DNA of 64,000 bases, taken from contig CP085827.1 of the NCBI GenBank assembly GCA_020809705.1, positions 1,240,001 to 1,304,000 on the forward strand. The letters are read 5' to 3'. Below are positions 12,284-28,500 of this stretch, one piece after another. The translations under genes were made by a program, and so were the position numbers. The stretch's first letter is position 1, and each line of letters opens with the position of its first letter. Source of the DNA: Calonectria ilicicola (lineage: Eukaryota; Ascomycota; Sordariomycetes; Hypocreales; Nectriaceae). The notes below the pieces were generated by a model. That model ran no database searches. It saw only the letters and a program-made list of their open reading frames with translations, and was not told the origin of the DNA.

Positions 12284-15230
12284 GTTGAAGCCAGTTGCTA
12301 GATAATATTGATGATTGAGCGTCTTGAGTTGACGGTGTAATAGATCGAGACCCTTGGGGTGCTCTGCATCTTTAAGTATGCATCGAGACACACCCACCTG
12401 TACCAACAATCCGGATTTCCATGAATCCAGATACCGAGAAACCACCGGGAAATCGCCCCGAAATTTGACTTCGCAACGCACCTGGCTCAACTAGGTATCA
12501 TCAAACACCATTACTGCATGCAAGCCCCTCTCCCAAGAACTGCGGGCACCAATGATGAACGACATTGCGCTTCAGCTAGAGTTCGAAAGTGACGTTGGGT
12601 TCCATTCCTGTTGTGCGTGAGGTGCATCAAATGTTTTTTCGCGGTGGTGTGTAACAATTAGCTTCAATCCAACGATGCGGGGGAAGCTATAGCTTCAGGA
12701 AGCGAAGCTAGGAGCTATCCCAAACCATCTATCCGTGACCCAAATAGGAGTTCCCGTGCACCATTTTTTGAACTTAATGCTACCGGATTTCGTATTCAAC
12801 ATCAATTCAGTAATACGTGTTCTTTACATCATGCATGCAATTGTGAATTGTCATTCTGACGGCTCTCGCTGCCAAGCCGTGAAAACGATTTCCGAAAGAG
12901 CACGGATAGCATCTGTTGAGCACTGCCAGTTTTACGTGTTGACTAGATGCCCCATCACATGGGCTGTGCCGGGTAAAATGACTGAGACGGACCAATCTCA
13001 CTTGTCGGGGTGCTCCTTGATCGATCTCTCCGAGCCATCCGTGCGGGCATCTTGAGGGCTCGGCTGCCCAATTGACCAGTAAGGAAAAAACAACAAAAAT
13101 ACCGACACTGCCGCCCGTAATCTGATTACGACCATCGTGTCCGCCAAGGACCTTCATTGCAACGTATACCCACAAACGGCCGACGCGCCGGTCCAATGGA
13201 AGTTGCATGTCATACACCCATGTTGGCTGTTCTGCACCCCGGATTACATCCAGTGTTTTGAGTGCGGGGGCAGAGAGCCGATCCAACGATCATCTCCAGT
13301 AATACCTGGGCTTTCAACCCCTCCCCGCCCAGACGCGTCTTACGAAAGTATGAATAAACCAGGCGTCCTAGCTTGGCAATCGAGATGATCCAACCGAGGG
13401 GGAGGAGTATCAGACCATATTCCACCTGGTCCTTACTAAAATTGTCAACGGTTTATGCAGGTTGGGGTGCCGGTCAACCTGGGACCACGTAACACCGTGT
13501 TCCCCGATTGACTAGCCCTTACATGCTGCAGCTGGAGTGTCTCAATGGGGAAGTTTGGGGTCTCACACAGCCTGTGCCGAATTCCAGGCACCGTGTTAGG
13601 GTGACAGTCACAACGATGCGCCTTCGTGCTTGGATCGCTGGGCAGCTTGTGCTGTGGGTGTACGGTCTCTAGACGAGCTCTCCCTGTCCTGTCCCCATAA
13701 GAGGCAAGTTCCATAGCTCGAAACTCTCTGGTCTATCCGCCAGCTCCTGTAGTCCAACACCACAACCCCAATTTGGGGTGCTGGAATATTGGAGGGTAGT
13801 ACTATGCAATGGTAACCCATGTTGGAAACCAGCAAGCGTTTTCTCTTTAGCCTCGAGGTTTCCTGGTTCACAGGGAGCAGAATCTGGCAGCACACCCTCA
13901 CGCCTACACATACATTCAGAACAAGTCAAGTGCTTTGTGGCGTCGGAAATAGCAGCATCCTCTATCATGCATAAATAGTCACCACATGGATAAGCTAAAA
14001 GCGGGGAGAATGGTCGTCTCCTCCAATAACTCTCACGTGGACACTCACGTGTAAAGTTTGCGGGGTCGATTCCCACTGGTGGAAGAACATTGCCGCTTTG
14101 CTTCGGTTTGACGAGGGACGGACTCCCCGGCAAGGTGGGGAAGGTAATCCCACATTCTTCCCCACATACATGCCCCAGAAACAGCCAAGTAAAGCTTCAC
14201 ACAGCAACGGATATGCGGTTGTTGCGGATACCTGAGGAGACGGCTATGCGTGTTAGACAGAATTGAGAAGGGCCCACCACGGGAGAGATGGAGAAGTGAT
14301 ATCTCGATTTCTGAATGGAGATCTTTGCTTCGACAGTCGACGACGCCGTGTTGAGAGTCCACTCCATGACGCATCAACTTCAGCTGCCCAGCCTCCAAGT
14401 GCGGGTGACGGATCTCATTTTTCTATTTTGCGGAACCGCATATCCATTCCACAATCCCCACCTCCCGCAATTGTGTTGCTGACAAGTGACAAGTAAGACC
14501 AACCAAAGCTCCCATCCCATATGCATGTGAAATTGTTTCCGTGCAATAGCCCAAATGTCCCTCCCACCCGGCGCCACACCTTAGCATGATAGATACCCCC
14601 CACGTCCCCACCCTCAGTTGCTACCTTGGAATCATTGATCCTGAATTTGGCCCAAGTGATGGCTACAACCGACTCTGCCAAGTCGCTAAAATCCTGGATC
14701 GAACCGTTGTTTTGCAGATCAAGATCATTTCTGAGAGGGTTGGCTTCGATAAAAATGGGTGTCGATCTCCATGTCCAAGAAGTGGCGAAGAGGATGCGGT
14801 TCCTAGCAGCAACACACCCTCAACCAGATTTAGCGGGCTTGTTGATGGGCGTGTTGATGGGCCAGTCCCTCGATTCCTTCGCAGTAGAATTTCTATACCT
14901 GTTTTGGTGAACGAGACCATACCGTTCTCGGTCCTGGAAATGAATCATTTTCTGAACATCTCGCCCCCATTTACAGCTTCTTTTAAGCTTCCGTAATCAA
15001 AGAACAACTCTGAGTAGAATATTGTTGAATTTTGAGGGATGCATCATTATTGAACCTCATAGAGTGCTGACAGGCTCATGTACTCTTACCACAGAAACGG
15101 GCAGTATCTTTGTGCTCCATTCTTAGCTATTGTAGATATCAATGCGATAAGGGATGTAATTCAGTATCTTTTATCCAGATAGCCTCAAAAATGGCGAATT
15201 CTTTTGCTCGGTTGAGGAACGAAACCGAGT
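12284..15230. other. Gene-poor stretch before the AT-rich repeats
   Basis: About 2.9 kb of normal base composition. The first few hundred bases should hold the alcohol oxidase promoter. Several 60-160 codon open frames occur on both strands between 12.7 and 15.0 kb, overlapping in different phases, none with recognisable motifs or consistent splice sites. I cannot support a gene. Confidence 0.4.
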
Positions 15231-18200
15231 GTCTTTCGGTCACGAAAGATAGTCTTAATCCTGCTAAAAATCTACACTTAAAAAAATGAATACTTATATC
15301 CTTGATCCTTGTTGCTGGCCTTCTGATTGGTGGATTAATAATTACTTAATTAGTAAGTAGTTTATAATCTTTTATTGGATTGGATTAATTTAAAAAATCT
15401 ATCTTTTAAGGTTTATTTTTTTTTTTATTTAAATTTTAATTTAAGAAAATATTAATTTTTATTATTTTTATTAAATAGTAAGATATTTTATAAGTTTTTA
15501 TTTAATTTTATTTTTATATTTAATTTTATTAAATAAAATATTAATTGTTAATAATTATTAAAAATTAGAATATAATTTAATTATATTAATATAAAGAGAA
15601 ATAAAGATTTTATTAATTAAGTAATATAATAAGCTTTTAATATTTAAAAATATACTTTATATTATTTATATTATATAAATAGATTTAATAATAATAATTA
15701 AGCTTTATTTAATATAATCTTATAAAGCTTCTTTAATTAGGTCTTTTTATTTAATATTTTAAAAGGAATATAATTATTAAGAATATCCTTCTTCTATACT
15801 TTTAATAATAATATAATATTATTAAAAAATTTATATTTTAATAATTATATATATAAACTATATAGATTATACTTTATTAACTTAAGATTCCTAATTATAG
15901 AATATATTTTTATTACTTTCCCTTATAGTTCCAATATAATCTTAAGTAATATCTTATCTTATATTTTATAATTAATATATATAAATATAATAATATAAGA
16001 AAGCCCTTACTAGCTTATATTATACTTTTACTAAGGCTTTTTCTTAGACTTTCTTTTACTTTTTTAATTAATATTAACTTACTTATTAATATAAGTAGAA
16101 TTATATTTAATAGTATATTTTTAAATATAAAACTTTAAATTAATTTAAATAAAAGAATAAGGTTAGTAAGTAAATTAAAGTATAAAATAATATCTAATAT
16201 TAATTAATAGCCTAGAAATAGTTTTATATTTAGTATAATCTTTAATATAATATATCTAGTATTATTTATAAGTTTTAACTTTAGATTTATATTCTTTATA
16301 ATTATAATAGGTATGCTAGATATAAATATAAAAGTAGATAGTATATAGATCTTACTATTATCTCCTATACTAACTATTACAATAACCTTTTCCTTTATTA
16401 TAAATAATATATTAGGTTTCTTTTAATAATACTAAGGTAGAAATATCTAAATAGGCTTCTAATGCTATCTTTAAAAGGCTAAAATTGCATCTATATTTAA
16501 AGACTATTTTATATTATTAAGTAATATAATAATTATAATACCTTTTTTCTATAATATAGCTTAGCTTTCTTTAAAGTATTAGTGATTAAGAAGGTTTATA
16601 TTAGATTGATTTTATTTTTTTATTAGATATAAGTTAGTAATTGTTATAATTTAGGATCCTTGGATATATAGATTTACTTAATTAATATAATAATAATTAT
16701 AAATTAAATTTAGATTTTATATATTATTAATTTATCTAGAATACTAAGAATAAAGTGTAATATTAATAATAATTTATTATTTATTAGGTAAAATTAGTAG
16801 AAATCTTCTAATAATAATATTATTAAAATACTATTAAAGTCTTTATTTAATCCTTAATAAGTATAAAGTTACTTATTAATATTATAAAAAGTTTAAAAAT
16901 CTAGTATACTAACCTTATTAATAATAAGTAATTACTTTTTCTCTATTTCTTCTAAATCTTCTTATTTATAAAAATTATAATAATTCTATTCTTAATATTT
17001 TTACTAAATAAATTTATATTTATTCTATAAGTAAAATAAATTATTATATTATTAATCTATATTATAATTACTTTTAAAATTATTATTATAAGTAGTTTAT
17101 ATAATATATCTTTACTTATAAATAATTCTACTAATACCTCAATTACCTAAGATTTACTTATATTACCTTCCTCATCTAAGAACTTAAATAACTATATAAT
17201 ATTATTATTTTTAATACTATTAGTATTAAAATTATTATTATTATTATTCTCTTTAAAAATTATATTAAAGTAATAATATATAAAAAGAAAGATAATCTTT
17301 TATCTTTTATTTAAAGTAAATCTTCTTAAGATCTTTTTATTAGTATATAGGAAAGTGGTTAATAATTTATAAATAATTTTAATATTTAATCCCTAAGAAT
17401 TCTAAAGGGTTCTTTTTAGTATCTTTATAATATCTTCTTTTATATTAAAAAAAGTATAATTTAAAGATATTTTAATATTTATATTTATATTTTATACTAT
17501 TTAAATCTTATTAAAATCTTAGATTATTTATATAATATTTTTATTTAAATTATCTTACTTTTTCTTAATTTTTTTAATTAGTTTTATATTAATAACTTAA
17601 TATTAAATATTAAGCTTAAATAGTATTACTTAATAATCTTTACAGAAGTAATAATTTTAATATTATTTAATAAATTAATAATATTTATTTAAGCTTTAAA
17701 AAGCTAATCTAGTAGATTGATTAAAGATTATAAACTAATAATTATTTGGTTAAGAGCTATAGTGCCTTATATTATTTTAATAAATCTATTTAATTATCTA
17801 ACTTAATCTAAATAATATATAGTTAATAAGCTTATAAAATCTTAAATATTAAACCTTAAGGTATTAATATTATTTAAAATACTATTATCTTTTATAATAA
17901 TTTATTATTTTATATTTTAATATATATCTTTAGTTAATCTCTTTAAAAGTTAAATATTATTAGTGATAGTTTATAGTTATTTAAGAAGTTTTTATTTATA
18001 TTATTTTTAAATATTATTAATGTTATTAGATATTATTATAAGAAAGTCCTCCTAGGGTATAAAAAGAGTAAGATACTATATTACTACTCTAATATATATA
18101 TTAATATATATTTTTAATTTCTTAAATAAGCCTATTTAAATATATATTTATTATCTTTAATATCTTTCTAGATTTAAATTAATCTTAAAATCTATATTAA

Positions 18201-21200
18201 AATAATTATTAATATATAATATTATATACTTCCTTATAGGCCTAAGAGCTTATACCTATCTCCTTCCTAAATATTAACTTTCTTTAAAATCTATTAATAC
18301 TAATTCCTTATAAAAGAAATCCTACTTTTTTTATTTAAATAAGTAATATATAATTATAGAAATATAAAGCTTAAAGAACTTCTTTATAATAATAATAAGC
18401 TTTAATATATAATAATCTTTTCCTACTACTATCTATTAGAACTATTTTAATATTAAGCTTAGTACTAACTTTATTTCTATTATTATAAGTATTATAATCT
18501 ATCTTTTTACTAGTATAATTATTATTATTACTTAAAATATTATTACTTAAAATATTATTACCTAAAATATTATTATATTATTAAAGATATTATTAATACT
18601 ATACTATTATTTAGTATAAAATTATTATATTTATATATAATTATTATTTAATATTTAAAAATTTATTTAATAAATCTAAAAAATATATAATAATCTTTAC
18701 TTATAATAATAAATACTTAATAAATATTTTATTTATTATTTTTATTAGATATTATTAATTTAAATTTCCTTTAATATTATAATTTACTATTATATTATAT
18801 AGCCTAATAATACTAATTATACTAATACTTAGGAATAGCTCTACTACTATAGTCACTCTCTTTTAGATTAGATTTTAAATCTTTATAATATAGTTTATTA
18901 AGTAATATACTAGTATTATTATTTTATTCTATATTTTTATAAATAAGATATTATAATTATATCTAAGTTTAACTACTATTAATTAATTTTAGTAATTAAT
19001 TATTAGATATAAATATTATAGATAAAGGATACTATTTGCCCTAAACTTGCTTTTCTTGAATAATTTTTAAGGTATATGGAATCTATAAGTAGGCTTTTTA
19101 CTCTCTTTATTATTATAAGAATATTTAATATATATTATTATATAAATATATATTTAAATTTAATTAATGTAGAAATTAGTTTTATTTTTGAATTATTAGG
19201 AGAGATACTTAGGACTTATTATAAAATAGGATATACTATTATAAACAACTTTAGTTATGCTTTTATTATTAAAAGTAATAAATTTATCTAGATCCTAAAT
19301 AAAAAAAAATGCTAATATATATTAGCTTTTTATAATCTTGATAGATTAATAGAAATATTTATCTTATTAAAAATAAAATTAATATATTTTAATATTACCT
19401 CTCTATTCCTTACTAAATTCTTATTATTTTTATTATTTTTATAAGAAATATTAATAAAATTATTAAGTTTTAAATTCCCTTTAAATTATAATAATTTATA
19501 AAGATAAAGAGCATTATATTCATTAATCTCAACAATACCAAAATACTATCCAATCTAGCTAAAAATGGACTTCTTATTTATTTTAATATAATATTTAAAA
19601 AATAATTAAACTTTATAATAAAAGAATATTATAAAACTAATTAGGTCTATTATAGCTAACTTAACTCTTTTATATTAATTATAAAAAGCCTAAAGTAAGA
19701 TTATTTCTATATTATCTTTATCTTCCTTTTAATATATAGCTAGATATAGTTTTATTAGATTTATAATATTATTAAAGTTTAATATATACTATATTACTAG
19801 AATACTATATTTAATAATAAATAATTTAATCTTCTTATATATAGCTAGCTATAATTTCTATAATATAGATTGCTTATAGCTAAAATAGGATATATATTAA
19901 AGAAGTCTTTTTATATCTACATCTTTAGTACTTCTCCTGGCCTTTAATTCCTTTTATATTTTAACTAATCTTTTAGATATTAATAATTAAATAATCCTTT
20001 TAATCTTAGGAAAATCATCTTAATATATACTTAATATACTTATTCCTTTATTCTTATACTAGACCTTAATATTAAATATTAAAAATATAAAAGTTTAATA
20101 ATTAGTAAAATAATTATTATATTATTATATTACTTTCTTTATTTATAAATAAAATCTAAGATTTTATATTAGAAAAGGTATATCTATATTAGCTTTAAAA
20201 TTATTTTTATAAATACTATTAGTAAATTAGAAACAATTTTTCTAAAAATCTAATTATATCTTCTTTTTATATTATAATCTATTAAACCTATATAAAAATA
20301 ATATTAAAAAGACTTTTTAAAATATTAAAAATTATTAATATTTATATACTTACTATCTTTTAAAATATAAATATATAACTTAAGATTCAGATCTTAGTTA
20401 TACTTAATGGTCTTAATAGTAAATTAGAGTTTATTAGAATCTATTATTTATAATACTATATCTAAAGGAAATATACTAATTATAAGGATCTTATTAAAAA
20501 AGCTTCCTATATCTTTATACTCTAGCTCTTCTCAACTATATTAATTATAAAGTAAAGAATCCTTATTATAAATAATATTATTCTTATTATAAGGCCTACC
20601 TAGCCTATTAACAATCTCTTCAAATAACTAAGATCTATTATTTTCTATTTTACACTCTTCTAAGAATATAATATATACTATATATATTTACTCTTACATA
20701 GATAGCTCATTCCTCTTAATTCTATTATAGATCTAGCTTGTAATACTATATACTAGCTCACCCTAATTATCTAGCTTATTTATATTGATCATAATATCTT
20801 TATAGTAGGAATTGAACTTTTTAACTATAATAATATATATTTTATAACTTCTTAATAGATTAAGAATAATTTAAATAAGTTAATAGGAGCTGGCTTCTCT
20901 ATCCTATATCAGGATATATAAATATCTTCTAAGGACTATAATAGCTAATATAATAATATTATAGTAGTTAAATCTTAGATATTATTTGAAAATATTATTA
21001 TATAATCTTTAATATATTTTATATATATTATATCTTATTTAATGCTTTTTATTACTTTAATTCTTATAATAAAACTAAAATAAATATTTAATCCTATTAA
21101 TTTCTCCTTTATTAATATTAAACCTTTAAAAGTATTTAAATATATATACTTATAATTAAATACTTAATATAAATAACCACTATATATCATATTATTATTA

Positions 21201-24200
21201 TATATAATTTTTATATAAGCCTTATATACTAAGATAGGTTTACTAAAAGGAAAGCAATCTAGATAAGAATATATATAATATTTATACTTTATAGAATTAT
21301 TTACTTATTCTACCTAATTAAATTCTTCTATACTTAGAATACTAATCTTCTAATAATATATTATATATATATATATAGGAAGAGTATTAATATTATAGAA
21401 TACTTGGTAAAAGTCTATAATAATAAATATATTTCTTTTATAAAAAATAGGTTTATATTAAGCTTTAATATATAATAATCTCTTCTTCTTTTTAAATTTA
21501 TTTTTTAAATATTTAATAAAAGTATTTAATATTTAAATCTATTTATTAAAGTTACTATTTACTAATTACTAAATCTATTATTAGATTTATTTTATATATT
21601 AATTTTACCTATTATAAATTCTATTATTTTATTAATATATATTTAAAAGAAATATATATAAATTAGAAGTTTTAGTAGTAGGAATAAGTATAAGTAAAAT
21701 TTCCTATAATATATATTATAAATTGCTATCTATTAGGTTTTCTTGCTTAATCCTCTATCTCTTATTAACTAGCTAGCCTTATATTAGAAACTTTATCTTG
21801 CTTATATACTTTCTTATAACCAATTTATTATAAAGATAATTTTGGTCCTCTTTAAAACCTACTATAGCCTATATAAGGTTTAGTAATATAGATCTAGGAA
21901 ATTAGACTGATATAAGTTCCTATTGCTATAATCTAATATTCTTAGAAAGTTAATTAGACTTAATAATAATTAATAGTTTTTATTATTAAATTTCCCTCCT
22001 TATTTTTAATCTTTTATTATAAAATTCCTTTTATCTAAGAGCTTAAGATATCTAAGGTGATCCTCTTGATTGTAGTAATAGTAGATTAATTATTGAAGGT
22101 ACTTAATCTATCTATATCTTAGCTGTTAATGCCTAGTAATTAATGGTATTAACTTAGGTTATGGTAGCTTTATCTTACTATATTTAGCTATCTTTTTGCT
22201 TAATTAATTTTTATTTTTAATTAGAATTTATATTTATACTTTTTGAATTTTAATATACTTATATTAATATTAAACTTATTAATAATAATTATTTTATTTA
22301 AGTTTTAATTTCTTATACTTTATTACTTATTATATCACTTTAGCTTAAAATTATTTTATATTTTTAGTAAATTATTTATCTTTTGTTATAAGAATCTTTT
22401 GGTCTACCTCTTGGCCTATAAGGTATATTTGTTAGTGGTAGTTAATGTAATTAGGCTTTAAATGCCTTTGCTTATGTATTATTAATATTAGTATTATTAG
22501 TAGTAGATAAGTATTTTCTATTATTCTTTGGATCTTTTAATAAATTAATTATAGATATTTGTTTAAGTACTAGATTTATTGGTAGAGTATTAGATATAAT
22601 AATAGAAGATGGCCTATTAGATAAGGGGTATATAGTATTAATTTATTAAATATAATTTAGTATTATTAATTAGGTGGTAATATAAGATATTACTATATTT
22701 AAATTTATATTTAAGTATATTTTATTAAAAATATTATTATATATTCTTAATCTAAAATTAATAAGTATATTATTTAAAGTTTAATTATATAATCTTTTAA
22801 ATAAAGTAGATAATAATAAAGCTATATTAGGTTTATATAAATTAATGTTAATAAACCTTATTATAATCTATTTTTAATATATTAAAATAAAATAATAAAA
22901 TTATTTTAAAATAGATATTATTTAACTTATATAAATAAAAACTAATTCTTTTATATAAATTATATTCTTTTAATTTTACCCTAATTTTCTTACTAAACCT
23001 ATAGCCTATAATAATAAAGGTCTTTAATTAGTATATCTTTTAGAATTATTTTATTCCAAGATATCTAGAGCTCTATATTATATATATCTCTACTACTTCT
23101 ATATCCAGTATAATATAATTAAATTATATATTATATTATATCCTTAATATATTATATTCTTAATCTATATAAAGATATTAATAAAGTATTATATTTATTT
23201 ATTTACTATTTTATATAATAATATTAAAAAAAATATATATTATTTATTAAGATCACTTTAAATCTAAATAATTATTATATTAATAACCAATTAATACATT
23301 AAATTTATACATTTTCTTATTTTATAAATATAATAATAATAATTTAGATTATTATTATACTAATATAATAGTAAAATATTATAAAAAAGTAAAAATATTT
23401 AATAATTATATTAATAAATTAATTCTATAATCTTAATATTTATATTATTAAAAGTAAATTTATTTTTATTATTAAATTAATTATATTATTTTAGTAAAAT
23501 AATTAATTTTATTTCTATTATAAAGTAAGCCTTCAGAGAATCTTCTTTTTAAATTTATACTTTATATATTATTACACTAATTTAACTAATATTACCCCTA
23601 ACCTCTCTCTATCCTACACTTATTATCTTACTAATATTAATAAGCAAATAATTATAATAATTAATTCTAAATCTTATAACTTACTAAATTATATCTTTAT
23701 TAAAGCCTTCTTCTACTACTAATCTAGATAAGCCTCCCTCTCTATATAAGCCCTATATATTATAAAAAAACCTAGGTAGTGATATAATTATGTTTTTTTT
23801 TAATTAAATTAATACTCTAACCTATTTTCCAATATCTAAAGAATACTTAATAAAAAGCTTTAATATTAAAATTATTTATAAAGTTTATATTCTATATACT
23901 TTATTTATAGTATTACCTAAATATTCTATATTATACCTTAAGAAATATTAAACTAGTAGTTTAGTAGAAATTTACTTTAGTTTAAATGTCTTATTCTATA
24001 GCTATTAAATTATTAATAAAGAGTAAGCAAAGTAATAGTTTTTCTTTATATATAAAATATATTTATATATATTAAAATAGATATTATATAAGCTTAATAT
24101 TTTTAATAAAGAAGATAATAATAAAGATGTTTATAGGGCTATAGTGGGCTAGGTTTGAGATAATAGATTCTAATTATAAGTGCTTTTATATTGTTTATTA

Positions 24201-25513
24201 AGTATTCTTAATGTATTTATTATTAATATAAAATGTAATTCCTTACCTTAAAAGCTTACTAATATAAAAGGCTTTCTATTTATCTATTTATTCCTTACCT
24301 TCTTAAAATAAGTTATTAATATAGGCTTAACTTAATTAATTTATAAATATATTCTCTTATTTAATAATCTATAATTTAGATATTATATCTTTATCTAGGG
24401 TTATACTTATATTATTTTAGATTAATAGAATAAAAGCCCTTTTAAAGGCTTTTACTTTTTTAAAATCTTTATTCTTTTTCCTATTTATACCTTACCTTAC
24501 TTTATCCTTTGTAAAAAGATAATAAATAATAAGATTATATAATTTATTCTAAGGATTTTAATAACCTATATAAGTAAATTTATTAATATTCTTAATTATA
24601 ACTTAATAATTAATCTACTTAAGAATAAGAATAATTATATTTTTATTATTATCTTTAACTCTTAGATATTCTTAGAAAAAAATAATATACTTATATCTAC
24701 TTTTAACTTAATCTCTTTATTAAAAAACAATTTTAGCTTATTTAAAACTAATAGATTTATAATAGTAAGATCTATATTTAAAATATTATTAAAAAAACTA
24801 TTAAAAGGAATATAATTATAATTAAAATTAATAAAATTATCCTAGATTATAATCTTATAAATAAAATCTTTATAAATAGTATTTTTATAATTAGAATTAT
24901 TACTAGTAAAATTATTATAATAATCTATAATTCCTTTATTAAATAAAAGATTAATACTTTCTAATAATTCTATAATAATACCTAAAAAACTTAAAAAATC
25001 TAATATAATTACTATAATAATTAAAATTATTATAAAAATACTTTTATTTTTTATTATATTAATAAACTTTAATAAAAATAATAATAAATATAATTATAAT
25101 AAAATAAAAGAAAAAAATAATATATCTTTTATAATTTAAAAATCCTTTTAATTTAATATAAAATTATTAATTATTAAATTAAATAAAAAAAGAAAAAATA
25201 TTTAATTAAAAAATCTTAAATAATCTTTTTTTTTCTATTATTTTAAATTTAATTTATATAATTTTACTTTATATTTTTAATTATAAACTTATTATAACCA
25301 GATTATTAATTACTTATTTTTTTTTTATTTTTTATCTCTTTTATTATTTACTCTAGATATTCTTACCTTATACTATATATATAATAACTTTCTAATATTT
25401 TAAGCTCTAACTTCAAGCACTATACCAAAAGACTAATAATACAAGGAAGCCTCTAACTATCCTACCTAGCCCGCCCTCCAACTTCCTACCGGCGGACAGG
25501 CGCTTTCCTGTAT
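15231..25513. repeat. Unidentified 10.3-kb element, copy A, RIP-mutated
   Basis: First of two head-to-tail copies. It starts with GTCTTTCGGTCACGAAAGAT and ends in a GC-rich tail (about 25470-25510, CCGGCGGACAGG then CGCTTTCCTG). Almost all the rest is AT-rich with frequent TTA/TAA and no long ORF. Aligned by eye with copy B, the differences are mainly C/T and G/A in both directions, as RIP predicts for a duplicated sequence. Minus-strand traces of coding sequence remain around 20.56-20.70 kb (a stretch reading LFEEIVNRLGRPYNKNN), too damaged to place in a family. Both ends keep sharp borders against neighbouring DNA. Confidence 0.8.
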
Positions 25514-28500
25514 GTCTTTCGGTCACGAAAGATAATCTTAATCCTACCAAAAATCTATACTTAAAAAACAAATACTTATATCCTTAATCCCTATTGCTAG
25601 CCTTCTGATTGGTAGATTAATAATTACCTGATTAGTAAGTAGTTTATGATCTTTTACTAGATTAGATTAATTTAAAAAATCTATTTTTTAAGGTTTATTT
25701 TTTTCTTTTTACTTAGACTTTAGTTTAAGAAAATGCTAATTTTTATTATTTTTATTAAATAATAAGATATTTTATAAGTTTTTATTTAATTTTATTTTTA
25801 TATTTAATTCTATTAAATAAGATATTAGTTATTAGTAATTATTAAAGGTTATTAAAAATTAAAATATAATTTAATTATATTAATATAAAGAGAAATAGAG
25901 GTTTTATTAATTAAGTAATATAATAAGCTTTTAATATTTAAAAATATATTTTATATTATTTATATTATATAAATAGATTTAATAATAATAATTAAACTTT
26001 ATTTAATATAATTTTATAAAATTTCTTTAATTAAGCCTTTTTATTTAATATTTTAAAAGGAATATAATTATTAAAAATATCCTTCTTTTATACCTTTAAT
26101 AATAATATAATATTATTAAAAGATTTATATCTTAATAGTTATATATATAGGCTATATAGATTATACTTTGCTAGCTTAAGGTTCCTAATTATAGAATATA
26201 TTTTTATTACTTTCCCTTATAATTCTAATATAATCTTAAGCAATATTTTACCTTATATTTTATAATTAATATATATAAATATAATAATATAAGAAAGCCT
26301 TTACTAGCTTATATTATACTTTTATTAGAGCTTTTTCTTAGATTTCCTTTTATTTTCTTTAATTAATATTAACTTACTTATTAATATAAGTAGAATTATA
26401 TTTAGTAATATATTCTTAAATATAAAGCCTTAAGTTAATTTAGATAAAAGAATAAGATTAATAAGTAAACTAAAGTATAGAATAATATTTGGTATTAATT
26501 AATAACTTAAAAATAGTTTTATATTTAATATAATCTTTAATATAATATATCTAGTACTATTTATAAATTTTAATCTTAGATTTATATTTTTTATAATTAT
26601 AATAAATATATTAAATATAAATATAAAAGTAGATAATATATAGATCTTACTATTATCTTTTGTACTAGCTATTAGGGTAGTTTTTTTTTATTATAAATAA
26701 TATATTAGGTTTCCTTTAATAATGTTAAGGTAGAAATATTTAAATAGGCTTTTAATACTATCTTTAGAAGGCCAAAATTATATCTATATTTAAAGATTAC
26801 CTTATATTATTAAATAATATAATAATTATAATACCTCTTTTTTATAATATAATTTAGCCTTTTTTAAAGTACTAATAATTAAGAAGATCTATATTAGATT
26901 AATTTTACTTTCTTTATTAAATATAAGTTAGTAATTATTATAACTTAGGATCCTTGGATATATAGATTTGCTTAATTAATATAATAATAGTTATAAATTA
27001 AGCCTAGATTTTATATACTATTAATTTATCTAGAATACTAAGAATAGAGTATGATATTAATAATAATTTATTATTTATTAGATAAAATTAGTAGAAATCT
27101 CCTAATAATAATATTATTAAAATATTACTAAAATCTTTACTTAATCCTTAATAAATATAAAATTATTTATTAATATTATAAAAAGTTTAAAGATTTAATA
27201 TACTAATCTTATTAATAATAAATAATTACTTTTTCTTTATTTTTTTTAAATCTTCTTATTTATAAAAGTTATAATAATTCTATTTTTAATATTTTTATTA
27301 AATAAATTTATATTTATTTTATAAATAAAATAAATTATTATATTATTAATTTATATTATAATTACTTTTAAAATTATTATTATAAATAATTTATATAATA
27401 TATCTTTACTTATAAATAATTCTACTAATACCTTAATTATCTAAGATTTACTTATATTATTTTTCTTACCTAGGAATTTAAATAATTATATAATATTATT
27501 ATTTTTAATATTATTAGTATTAAAATTATTATTATTATTATTTTCTTTAGAAATTATATTAAGATAATAATATATAAAAAGAAAGATAATCTCTTGCCTT
27601 TTATTTAGGGTAAATCTTCTTGAGATCTCTCTACTAGTATATAAAAAAGTAGTTAATAATTTATAAATAATCTTAATACTTAACTTTTAAGGATTCCAAG
27701 GGATTCTTTCCAATATCTTTATAATATCTTTTTTATATTAAAAAAAGTATAATTTAAAGATATTTTAATACTTATACTTATATTTTATATTATTTAAGTC
27801 TTATTAAAACCTTAGATTATTTATATAATATTTTTATCTAAATTATCTTACTTCTTCTTAATTCTCTTCAATTAGCTTTATATTAGTAACTTAATATTAG
27901 GTATTAAGCTTAAGTAATATTACTTAATAGTCTTTATAAGAGTAATAATCTTAATATTATTTAATAAATTAATAATATTTACTTAGGCTTTAAGAAGCTA
28001 ATTTAGTAAATTAATTAAAGATTATAAATTAACAATCACCTAATTAGGAGTTATAGTATCTTATACTATCTTAATAAATTTGCTTAACTATCTAACTCAA
28101 TCTAAATAATATATAATTAATAGGCCTATAGAATCTTAAATATTAAACCTTAAGGTGTTGATGTTATTTAAAATACTATTATCTCCTATAGTAGCCTATT
28201 ATTTTATATCTTAATATATATTTTTAGTTAATCTCTTTAAAAGTTAAATATTACTAGTAATAATTTGTAGTTATTTAGGAAGTCTCTGCTTATATTATTC
28301 TTAGATATTATTAATGTTGTTAGATATTATTATAAGAAAGTCTTTCTAAGGTATAAAGAGGGTAAGATATTATACTGCTGCTCTAATATATATATTAGTA
28401 TATATTTTTAGTTTCTTAAATAAGCCTATTTAAATATATATTTATTATCTTTAATATCTTTCTAGATTTGAATTAATCTTAAAGTCTATATTAAGATAGT

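Noticed and set aside
14060..14090. T-arm-like GGTCGATTCCC as a tRNA
   Set aside because: No matching acceptor, D or anticodon arms around it.
13669..14133. 154-codon minus-strand ORF
   Set aside because: Overlaps several other frames on both strands with no motif; probably chance.
14415..14996. Overlapping ORFs on both strands near 14.4-15.0 kb
   Set aside because: They look vaguely protein-like, but I could not assign a family or a consistent strand.
19076..19291. 71-codon ORF in the AT-rich block (and a similar one at 60785-60985)
   Set aside because: Composition-driven frames made of Ile, Leu, Asn and Tyr with no motif.
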